From: Phycisphaerales bacterium
Lineage (GTDB): Bacteria > Planctomycetota > Phycisphaerae > Phycisphaerales > SM1A02
Direction of reading: 5' to 3'
DNA length: 64,000 nucleotides
Assembly (NCBI GenBank): GCA_014238125.1
Contig: JABABS010000011.1
Span: 53,838-117,837 of the forward strand
Position numbers and translations under genes: made by a program. Position 1 is the stretch's first letter; each line of letters starts with the position of its first letter. Shown here one piece after another: positions 57,637 through 64,000 of this stretch. The notes under the pieces were generated by a model. That model saw nothing but the letters and a program-made list of their open reading frames with translations, made no database searches and was not told the DNA's origin.

Positions 57637-58158
57637 TTATGGCAAACGATAAAAACCACCGCCATCATCAATGAGTTGTCCTTCAGTGGCGAGCACCTTC
57701 CAAACTTCCCTGGGGTAATCATGGGGAGCTTCAACAGAATCAAATGCTGCTTCTTTACCAGTGGTTAAAGGCCCGATTCCAAGTTTGGATTCACGATCAA
57801 GTTTAATAAACTTCACTCGCTTTCGAAATGTTCGCATTGCTTGTTTTTTTGTTTCATGAGATAATTCTGGAAGCGGAAGCTCGCTGTGTTCACTCTCAAC
57901 AGTCGCTTTCTCGCCATGTTGAAGTTGACCCACAACTTGTTTTAATTCTTCAACATCTTTATGCATAATGATCTTCGCCGCAACATCTGGCTCAACGGGT
58001 GATTTTAAAAACAACTTATGCAATTGACCCCAAAGTGAACCTGCCTCATCAACAGCTGAAATTTCATTTGCAAGCTTGGCAATTTCATCAATCACATTTT
58101 GGGAGGTTTTTGCAGGAGCCTTGTACCCGCCTTTTTTCTTTTTCTTATTTTTTGACAT
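57637..58158 (-). CDS. conserved unknown cytosolic protein (173 aa)
   Basis: The protein opens with a very basic stretch (KNKKKKKGGYKAPAK), then a helical part with VDEAGSLWGQLHKLFL and VEELKQVVGQL, and a basic second half ending DGGGFYRLP. No membrane segment or known motif. Its first 14 bp overlap the end of the M1 peptidase gene. The basic N-terminus suggests binding to nucleic acid or ribosomes; the rest I cannot place. Confidence 0.65.
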   Translation of the reverse strand: MSKNKKKKKGGYKAPAKTSQNVIDEIAKLANEISAVDEAGSLWGQLHKLFLKSPVEPDVAAKIIMHKDVEELKQVVGQLQHGEKATVESEHSELPLPELSHETKKQAMRTFRKRVKFIKLDRESKLGIGPLTTGKEAAFDSVEAPHDYPREVWKVLATEGQLIDDGGGFYRLP

Positions 58159-60037
58159 TATTATTTACCCAATGATTGTTCGAAAAATCAATATCAGGAT
58201 ATGTATTGGACGGGTTAATCTTGACAGTTACAACTTGAGAGTAAAGTTGGAATTCTTGTGTATGCTTATTTGACCACGCCCAAACGGTTACAGGTAATTT
58301 GTAGGTATGAATAGTTTCATCTTCACATGCAATGACGACGTCGACAGGGCAGACCCAATCAGCGAGATTTAGAAAAGTGACTTTTACACTATCTTCTTGT
58401 TGTTGAACGGATTCAACTGCTTGGTCTAGTTGCAGGGCTTCTTCAAAAAATCCTCGGAAGAACCATTGCAAATCTGTACCTGATGCATCTTCCATTGTTC
58501 TGTAAAAATCTGCTGGGCGGGGAGACTTAAATGCCCAGCGATGTACATACTCCTTGAACGCAACATCGAACCGATCTTCGCCAAGAACTTCTTCTCGTAA
58601 AAAACGTAAACCATAACCAGGTTTTCGATAACTCAAGTGCCCCCTTGATCTTAAAAGGTCAGGCTTTGTGTTAATTGGCGTGATGCCATCTTTAAATTTT
58701 GATGCGTCATACTTAGACACATCAGGTTTATGTTCTCTCTCGCCATAAAAATTCTCAAGAGAATAATGATTCAAAAACGTGTTAAACCCTTCGTCCATCC
58801 ATGCATATCTTCGTTCATCTGTATTCACTAACATTGGAAACCAGTCATGACCAACTTCGTGATCCGTGACATTGAACAAACTTTCGTGAGAATTTCCTCT
58901 GCAATACACAATCATCGGATATTCCATTCCGCCAGCACGGCCACGAACGACTGACATCTGCGGCCAAGGATAGGGATAAAGCATGTCACTGTAATACTTT
59001 ATTGCATGCTGCACGTACATCACGGCTTCATCCCAGACGTCCGCCGTTTCGAGAGGGTATGCAGCTTGGCAAAGAACCCTGCGTACTTTCCCATCAAGAT
59101 CCATAATCTCAACACTCGCTGCATCCCAGATATAACTCGCGCTTGTTGCCCAAGCAAACGTACGAATATTTTTCCCTTCAAAATTCCATGTACTGAATTC
59201 GTCACCTTGGACTGTTCCAACTTCATCCGCTGAACGAACCTTGATGACATCATCAGATTCCATTGATTCTGCTAATCGTTCACGTTCATCTTTGCTTAAG
59301 ACTTCATTTGGGTTGGAGAGTTCACCAGATCCGAATACAAGATGATCGTTTGGTACAGTAATTGCAACTGTGTAGTCGCCAAAGTTTGTGTAAAACTCGC
59401 CGCGACCGATGTATGGAAGAGTGTTCCAGCCATAGACGTCGTCGTAGACACAAGGTACAGGAATCCACTGAGCAAACTCCCAAACAGGACCCTGTTCGTA
59501 TGCGTCGTCGTACCCCATTCGTAAACTAGCATCAATCGAAACGGGGAATTCCCAATCCATTGTTATTGTGATTACCTCGCCACTTGCAACTTCACCATCA
59601 AAGTCTATTCGTGCAAGTGTGCCGTACTCGCTGAGTACGGCATCTTTACCATCTACTTGCAGATCGCTAATTGTCATCCCAGCGTAACCGTCTTCTCCAA
59701 CGTTACCTTCACGGCTGCGAATGGAATCACCACGAAGTACATTTTGTTCGAGCTGAAACCAAAGATAGGTGAGTGTATCAGGAGAATTATTTGTGTATGT
59801 CACAGTCTGTGAAGCATGCAGCGTATTCGTTTCTACATCAAGTTTCGCAACAATATCATGATCTACTTGTTGTTGCCAATACTCATTTCCAGGTGCGCCG
59901 CTACCAGTTCGAACTGATGTAGGCGCTGGCAAGAGCATTTGCTTAAACACACTGCCGTTAGTTGCATAGTTAGTTGTTTTTTGTTTTGACTCGCAGCCAT
60001 AAGTAAAACACAAAAGTAAAACAAATATGCGGGTCAT
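58145..60037 (-). CDS. M1-family zinc aminopeptidase-like lipoprotein
   Basis: The 630-residue product has a lipobox FTYGC (Cys15). The N-terminal part is an M1-type beta-sandwich; then GGMEYPM (the GxMEN exopeptidase motif in changed form), HEVGH at 393-397 and Glu416 in MDEGFNTF, giving HExxH-x18-E as in M1 peptidases. The altered GAMEN motif means the exopeptidase specificity may differ. Exported and lipid-anchored, it probably degrades peptides at the cell surface. Its start overlaps the deaminase stop by ATGA. Confidence 0.9.
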   Translation of the reverse strand: MTRIFVLLLCFTYGCESKQKTTNYATNGSVFKQMLLPAPTSVRTGSGAPGNEYWQQQVDHDIVAKLDVETNTLHASQTVTYTNNSPDTLTYLWFQLEQNVLRGDSIRSREGNVGEDGYAGMTISDLQVDGKDAVLSEYGTLARIDFDGEVASGEVITITMDWEFPVSIDASLRMGYDDAYEQGPVWEFAQWIPVPCVYDDVYGWNTLPYIGRGEFYTNFGDYTVAITVPNDHLVFGSGELSNPNEVLSKDERERLAESMESDDVIKVRSADEVGTVQGDEFSTWNFEGKNIRTFAWATSASYIWDAASVEIMDLDGKVRRVLCQAAYPLETADVWDEAVMYVQHAIKYYSDMLYPYPWPQMSVVRGRAGGMEYPMIVYCRGNSHESLFNVTDHEVGHDWFPMLVNTDERRYAWMDEGFNTFLNHYSLENFYGEREHKPDVSKYDASKFKDGITPINTKPDLLRSRGHLSYRKPGYGLRFLREEVLGEDRFDVAFKEYVHRWAFKSPRPADFYRTMEDASGTDLQWFFRGFFEEALQLDQAVESVQQQEDSVKVTFLNLADWVCPVDVVIACEDETIHTYKLPVTVWAWSNKHTQEFQLYSQVVTVKINPSNTYPDIDFSNNHWVNNNVKK

Positions 60038-60483
60038 ACTGCTGTACGATCCACTGCTACGTATTCAATCCCGGTTTCTTCAAAAAGAATCAAACTCTTC
60101 TCGATTGAATCGTTCCAATGCTCATCGCCTTTTGCAACACCCCACGTTACTACTCGAGTAATTCCAGCCTGCACGATGGAGAGCGAACAGTGAATGCATG
60201 GACTGAACGTAGAATATAGTGTTGCGCCAATCGGCGAAACACCATTTCTCGCACATTGAATGATTGCGTTCATTTCAGCATGGACAATCAAGTCGTACTT
60301 GACCGGTCGCTGCAAGCGCTCTTCATGATCTGCAAAACCGCGAGGCAACCCGTTATACCCAGTTGAAATGACCTGCTTCAGAGGAGAAACAATCACAGCA
60401 CCTACGCCACGTGAAGGATCCTTGCTCCATGTTGCAATAGAGTCAGCCAGAGTTAAAAATCGTGCGTCCCATTTTTCTTGCAT
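60034..60483 (-). CDS. dCMP deaminase / cytidine-deoxycytidylate deaminase family
   Basis: The 149-residue protein has the zinc site of the family: HAEMNAI (His68, Glu70) and SPCIHCS (Cys96, Cys99). The N-terminal GVGAVIVSP and GYNGLPRGF are typical of dCMP deaminase, which makes dUMP for thymidylate synthesis. It follows the DUF1573 gene by 1 bp and overlaps the M1 gene by 4 bp, although these partners are envelope proteins. Confidence 0.9.
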   Translation of the reverse strand: MQEKWDARFLTLADSIATWSKDPSRGVGAVIVSPLKQVISTGYNGLPRGFADHEERLQRPVKYDLIVHAEMNAIIQCARNGVSPIGATLYSTFSPCIHCSLSIVQAGITRVVTWGVAKGDEHWNDSIEKSLILFEETGIEYVAVDRTAV

Positions 60484-60484
60484 A

Positions 60485-61609
60485 TTAATTCTTCTTTGGT
60501 ACTACGCCAGTGATTCGAAAACGAAGAACTTCTTCGCCAGGGACATCAGTCTGCACGAGCAATTCTCCAGAAACTTGACCAACATAATTCGCAGGGAGTG
60601 TTCCACTGACAACTACTTCATACGCCATACCTTCAGTCGATGGAACTTGAACAGCCGTTGCGTTCAGGCCATCAACATTCGGACTTAAGATAGTAGTATT
60701 GGTAATTGCAAACATTTCCCCATCAGCTCGATAAATTCTTATTCGCTTGTTATATGATCCGCCACTTCTTAAGGAACCTAAGCGAGCAATAAAATCATCT
60801 GCTTTTAAATTACCAAAAGCTTTTCCATTTGCAAATACTGTGAACGTGTGTGAGACTGGGCTACCATCAGGCATCGTGCCGTTCCCTGTCACTTCAAGTT
60901 GACTATGGAATGCGCCCCAGGGCATGTCACTGGAAACCCTTATTAGTATTTGCTTGGGCTGACCCTCGGGCGTGTCTAATAATTCGCCTGAGATAAATTG
61001 TCCATGTTTGCCAATCCCTCTAATGCGTGAAATAACAAAGTCATCTGGAGCTGGAGTAAAATTAAAAGTATTTGTCGTTTCCTGTCCCATCTTCATCTCG
61101 CCAAGTTGAACAAACTTAGGATTAACATCCACAATTGGTTGCACATAAGAGCGAATCCAAAATGTTTTCTCTGGTTCTAGTGAAGAGTTTGAAAAGATCG
61201 TTACCTTTTTATCTTGCTTCTTCGATTTGCCTTTAGGATTAAATTGAACTCTAATAACACTTTCCTCACCTGGCTGTAAAACAGTTTTATCTGCAACTGG
61301 AGTTGTGCAACCACAGCCAGCCTTCATACGAGAAATGACCAACGTCTTATCTCCGTGATTCATAAATGGAAACGTGCAATCAACGGGCTTGTCATCCCAA
61401 ATAGTGCCAAAATCAAACTCATCAAAGGCGAATATAATATTCGCACCTGCACTTGGCGATCCCTCGGGGGGGGTCATGGAAGGTTGCGCTTGAGGAACCT
61501 CCTGTTTTAAAACCGATTTTTGGGCGGAAGCTTCTTCTTGTGCGTTTTCACAACCAAGAATGCAAGTGGAAAGCGCTGCTATGACGATTAGTCTGTAGTT
61601 TATTTGCAT
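60485..61609 (-). CDS. DUF1573 lipoprotein
   Basis: The 374-residue product has a lipobox ILGC (Cys20), a Pro/Ser-rich linker and a DUF1573 domain at about 60-150: DFGTIWDDKPVDCTFPFMN, the invariant GCGCT and PGEESVIRVQFNPKGK. A further Ig-like part follows. DUF1573 proteins are common in planctomycetes and Bacteroidetes and are exported; their role is unknown. It is first in a five-gene unit with the deaminase, M1 peptidase, unknown protein and ApbE. The divergent DUF1579 gene starts 45 bp away. Confidence 0.88.
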   Translation of the reverse strand: MQINYRLIVIAALSTCILGCENAQEEASAQKSVLKQEVPQAQPSMTPPEGSPSAGANIIFAFDEFDFGTIWDDKPVDCTFPFMNHGDKTLVISRMKAGCGCTTPVADKTVLQPGEESVIRVQFNPKGKSKKQDKKVTIFSNSSLEPEKTFWIRSYVQPIVDVNPKFVQLGEMKMGQETTNTFNFTPAPDDFVISRIRGIGKHGQFISGELLDTPEGQPKQILIRVSSDMPWGAFHSQLEVTGNGTMPDGSPVSHTFTVFANGKAFGNLKADDFIARLGSLRSGGSYNKRIRIYRADGEMFAITNTTILSPNVDGLNATAVQVPSTEGMAYEVVVSGTLPANYVGQVSGELLVQTDVPGEEVLRFRITGVVPKKN

Positions 61610-61653
61610 CTGTGAAGTTTACCATACCCCTAAATCGTTGGAGTTTTAATCTT

Positions 61654-62232
61654 ATGAAATTGATCTCAATCTTAGTGCCATTAATAGTATTAATCTCAAC
61701 TGCCGCAAGTCAAAATCAACCCGATGGACCGGGCGAGAACTTGGCGAAGATGATGAAAAGAGGAGAAACCTACGCCACCCCAGGTGCTCCACATCATTTT
61801 CTTAAACTCTTAAGTGGCAAGTGGAAGACCGCTTCGGTTATGATGGATATTGAAACGCAATTTGGCTCTTCTGCAAACAAAATGATCTTAGGCGATCGCT
61901 TTCTAGAAATGAATTATGAAGGTGAATTCTTAGGACTAGATCTCAAAGGGAAAATAACTCTTGGGTACGACAACTACAAACATAAGTTCACTGTGGTCTA
62001 CATTGACAACTTGAATACATCAATTCGTACTGCAGAGGGTATGCTCAATACAGCGGGCACTGTTCTTTCACTCTGGGGAACGATGGACGAGTGGCTTACT
62101 GACGAGCATGATAAACCTGTTATGTATCGATACAAAATACTTGATCAAAATACATTCCTATTTGAGGTCCATGATCTTTCACTTGCACTTGGCAACACAA
62201 GAGTAATTGAGGTTACATACACGAAGCAATAA
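61654..62232 (+). CDS. exported DUF1579 family protein
   Basis: The 192-residue product has a signal peptide (cleaved near AAS-QNQP) and matches DUF1579: HHFLKLLSGKWKTASVM near residue 48, then LGDRFLEMNYEGEFLG and GYDNYKHKFTVVYIDNL. The fold is a lipocalin-like beta-barrel; function unknown. A GTG at 61612 opens the same frame but ATG 61654, with GGAG 11 bases before it, gives a proper signal peptide. It is a single-gene unit ended by the bidirectional hairpin at 62234. Confidence 0.82.
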   Translation: MKLISILVPLIVLISTAASQNQPDGPGENLAKMMKRGETYATPGAPHHFLKLLSGKWKTASVMMDIETQFGSSANKMILGDRFLEMNYEGEFLGLDLKGKITLGYDNYKHKFTVVYIDNLNTSIRTAEGMLNTAGTVLSLWGTMDEWLTDEHDKPVMYRYKILDQNTFLFEVHDLSLALGNTRVIEVTYTKQ

Positions 62233-62264
62233 AAAAAGGGACGACCAAATTGGCCGTCCCTTTT
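62231..62264. terminator. bidirectional terminator
   Basis: A stem of 10 bp (62234-62243 with 62255-62264) plus three inner pairs and an A/C mismatch ends in TTTT on the plus strand and in a run of seven T on the minus strand. It lies between the convergent DUF1579 gene and the last secreted protein gene and should stop both. Confidence 0.9.
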
Positions 62265-62281
62265 AAAAGAGTTACGTGTAA

Positions 62282-64000
62282 TTACTCAACTATCAAACGA
62301 TACGCTGCATCGCCTGCACCTTGTTGCCAAGGGCCAAAACCAAACCCACCATTTGGATTTGCTTGCCAGAAGACACCGTCACCAACTTCAGCACCTGTGT
62401 AATTAGAAATGCCTGTTTGACCGTTCGCGCTAAAGTCATTCCAAGGAATCACTGCGAAGTAATATTCTCCAGCTGGAAGCGTCACATCGATATCGAAACT
62501 GACTAGATGCCCACTACCTGTCCAAGTTGGCAGGTTTGGAACCACTATATCGATTGAGTACATATCACCTACTAGGTCAGCACCAGCAGCATCAGGGCTG
62601 GAGTAAACACTAATTGTGTAATTCGTCACTGGTGTAATGTTTACAAAACCATTCCAACCAGAAATGACTGCTTCAATTGCCGTGACATGCGACTGGGCAT
62701 CGAACGTAAAGTTATCCAATGTTGCAATATCATACGCTGCGTTTGCCGTTTCGAAAATTTGAGAAGCAGTTGTATTTGTTCCAACTTCAGCACCGTCATT
62801 CCCGCCAATTTGATCGTAAGGATTTGACTCGCAAGTTGCAGCTTCGCAGACCGTGTCATTCCCAACAAATTCACCAGCAAAAGCAGCGCAGTCAGCATCT
62901 GACAAACCATCCAAGCAATCGTTGCCAGATAGACAACAAGCACCGTACATTGGTTGGCAATCATTGACATCTTCGCAAGTGGCACTGTATGTCCATTGAC
63001 CTGCAAGTGAATCACAGTCACTTAAACTATTTTCACCAACACAGGTTGTTGAAACACAACATGCACCCATTGCAGCACCATTACTATTTAATTGCATCCA
63101 GTAATTCGCGCCATTTGCACAAGTCCAATCCGTGTTCCACTCTGAGGCACCTGCCCAAAAACTATAATTGCCAGGAGCAAGTGCTGCAAATTCATGTGTT
63201 ATAACTTCGCCTGGCACAACTGTGATGTACTCGACGAATACAACTGCATCAAGATCAACAATTCCTATGTTCAGAGATGTATTTTCTGTTTCGCATGTAA
63301 CTGTGAAAGAGCCTCCTGCATTAAGATCTGTGTTGGAGAACCAATCTGTGTCACGCAATGTAGCACCGAAAGTGCCATCGCCATTGTCTATGTTTGGATC
63401 TAAATATACTGAAATAGTTCCGCACATAGGTACGCCACTTGTCAACACATCCATTGAGCCATCGCCATTCAAGCCAGCGTTGCAATCGGTTGAAGAATCA
63501 TCCCCATCAACCCAACAAGCGTCACAATTTGTTTCAGCGCCATCTGGGCAACCAGAATATGGGGAAGCACAAGTAACATCTACACAAGCAGTGTCGTCAC
63601 CAGAATAAACGCCGCCCGTTGCGAGACAATCTGGCTGTGAAATATCGTTAGAACAACTGCCATCAGCAGCGCAGCAAGCGCCCCTTGGTGTACAGTCATT
63701 GCCAAAGGCGCTCATAATTGCAAGGATGTCATCTACATTGACCGTACAGTCACCATTGGGCAACGGGTAAATGTCACCAGCAGGTCGGTACGTGCCGTCG
63801 CCAGATTCACCAAATGTCCCAATGATTGTCAAAAGGTCATCAGTATTTACAGGACCATTTCCATCGATGTCTGCTGGGCAAGGGCCGAGTGGAGAGTTAC
63901 ATGGATCTGGAACTGAGTCGCTATAAATTCTATATGCAGCATCAGCCGTTGTTTGTTCATGGTTATTTGGCATACCAAAGCCACCACCGGGATTTCCTTG
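62282..64000 (-). CDS. secreted modular protein, 5' end beyond the window: dockerin pair, three six-Cys modules, DGDD domain, C-terminal DQIG domain
   Basis: The reading frame stays open to the window edge, so the start is missing; what is visible begins with GNPGGGFGMP and AAYRI, the end of a DQIG domain like that at 8947-11676. Next come a dockerin-like pair (DIDGNGPVNTDDLLTIIGTF, then a CTVNVDDILAIMSAFG half), a six-Cys module, a DGDD...EWNTDWTC domain, two Cys modules in tandem and a complete DQIG...AAYRL domain at the C-terminus. So the DQIG domain probably occurs at both ends. It lacks the PPC-like domain. Probably extracellular, with the same unknown role as its paralogues. Confidence 0.8.
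   Translation of the reverse strand, partial: QGNPGGGFGMPNNHEQTTADAAYRIYSDSVPDPCNSPLGPCPADIDGNGPVNTDDLLTIIGTFGESGDGTYRPAGDIYPLPNGDCTVNVDDILAIMSAFGNDCTPRGACCAADGSCSNDISQPDCLATGGVYSGDDTACVDVTCASPYSGCPDGAETNCDACWVDGDDSSTDCNAGLNGDGSMDVLTSGVPMCGTISVYLDPNIDNGDGTFGATLRDTDWFSNTDLNAGGSFTVTCETENTSLNIGIVDLDAVVFVEYITVVPGEVITHEFAALAPGNYSFWAGASEWNTDWTCANGANYWMQLNSNGAAMGACCVSTTCVGENSLSDCDSLAGQWTYSATCEDVNDCQPMYGACCLSGNDCLDGLSDADCAAFAGEFVGNDTVCEAATCESNPYDQIGGNDGAEVGTNTTASQIFETANAAYDIATLDNFTFDAQSHVTAIEAVISGWNGFVNITPVTNYTISVYSSPDAAGADLVGDMYSIDIVVPNLPTWTGSGHLVSFDIDVTLPAGEYYFAVIPWNDFSANGQTGISNYTGAEVGDGVFWQANPNGGFGFGPWQQGAGDAAYRLIVE

Noticed and set aside
1..64000. Mobile elements, prophage or toxin-antitoxin/defence islands
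   Set aside because: No transposase, integrase, terminal inverted repeats, restriction, Cas or toxin motifs found in any frame.

Overview
The window looks like a chromosomal segment of a planctomycete, most probably one of the Phycisphaerae. This is an inference from gene content; there is no 16S gene here. The signs are: several secreted proteins carrying paired dockerin-like calcium repeats of the type D-x-D-G-x-x-x-x-D-D-L-L-x-x-I-x-x-W-G; lipoproteins with FG-GAP/UnbV and TPR domains; a type III glutamine synthetase; a Ser/Thr kinase fused to TPRs; an RNA polymerase omega subunit of planctomycete type; and a 66-residue protein that resembles a small family I know from planctomycetes. The DNA is moderately AT-rich. 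Genes are densely packed, with many 1-4 bp ATGA-type overlaps. I see no transposase, integrase, phage gene or CRISPR array.

Layout. 1-6.0 kb (minus): a small hypothetical protein, an acetolactate-decarboxylase-like lipoprotein coupled to Fe/Mn superoxide dismutase, an FG-GAP/UnbV lipoprotein coupled to a TPR lipoprotein, and a membrane protein with zinc ribbons. 6.0-15.5 kb (minus): three very large secreted modular proteins, two with strong rho-independent terminators, and a ~0.55-kb gene-free stretch that can fold into a 6S-RNA-like rod. 15.7-17.8 kb (plus): tRNA-Leu(CAA), ispD, and a GT2 glycosyltransferase fused to a GtrA-like membrane domain. 17.9-20.8 kb: uvrA. 20.8-31.8 kb: an ABC-2 permease diverging from a six-gene operon that holds three SPFH/band-7 proteins, an ABC ATPase, a second permease and a large membrane-anchored protein of unknown function. 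31.9-34.7 kb (minus): an ACT-domain protein, another Cys-module secreted protein, coaC and rpoZ. 34.8-37.2 kb (plus): a ClC channel with CBS domains, rnpA and yidD. 37.4-45.2 kb (minus): housekeeping genes rpoD, dnaG, rpmB, clpX, a SHOCT-like peptide and tig. 45.2-54.9 kb: glnN, trpA, a MazG-like hydrolase, a STAS protein, glycosylasparaginase, a TPR kinase, a YbjQ-family protein and an AmpG-like MFS transporter. 54.9-64 kb: tRNA-Val(GAC), a beta-helix/dockerin protein, a five-gene operon (DUF1573 lipoprotein, dCMP-type deaminase, M1 peptidase lipoprotein, unknown protein, ApbE lipoprotein), a DUF1579 protein, and a fifth Cys-module or related large secreted protein cut by the window edge.

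Two things stand out. First, six secreted proteins share a small set of interchangeable modules: a six-cysteine module seen 16 times in four genes, a DQIG...AAYR domain, a PPC-like beta-sandwich, a DGDD...EWNT...W-T-C domain and dockerin pairs. Most of these I cannot assign to a named family. Second, the SPFH/ABC operon suggests a membrane-microdomain-scaffolded exporter. Neither claim was tested by database search; both rest on reading the sequence.
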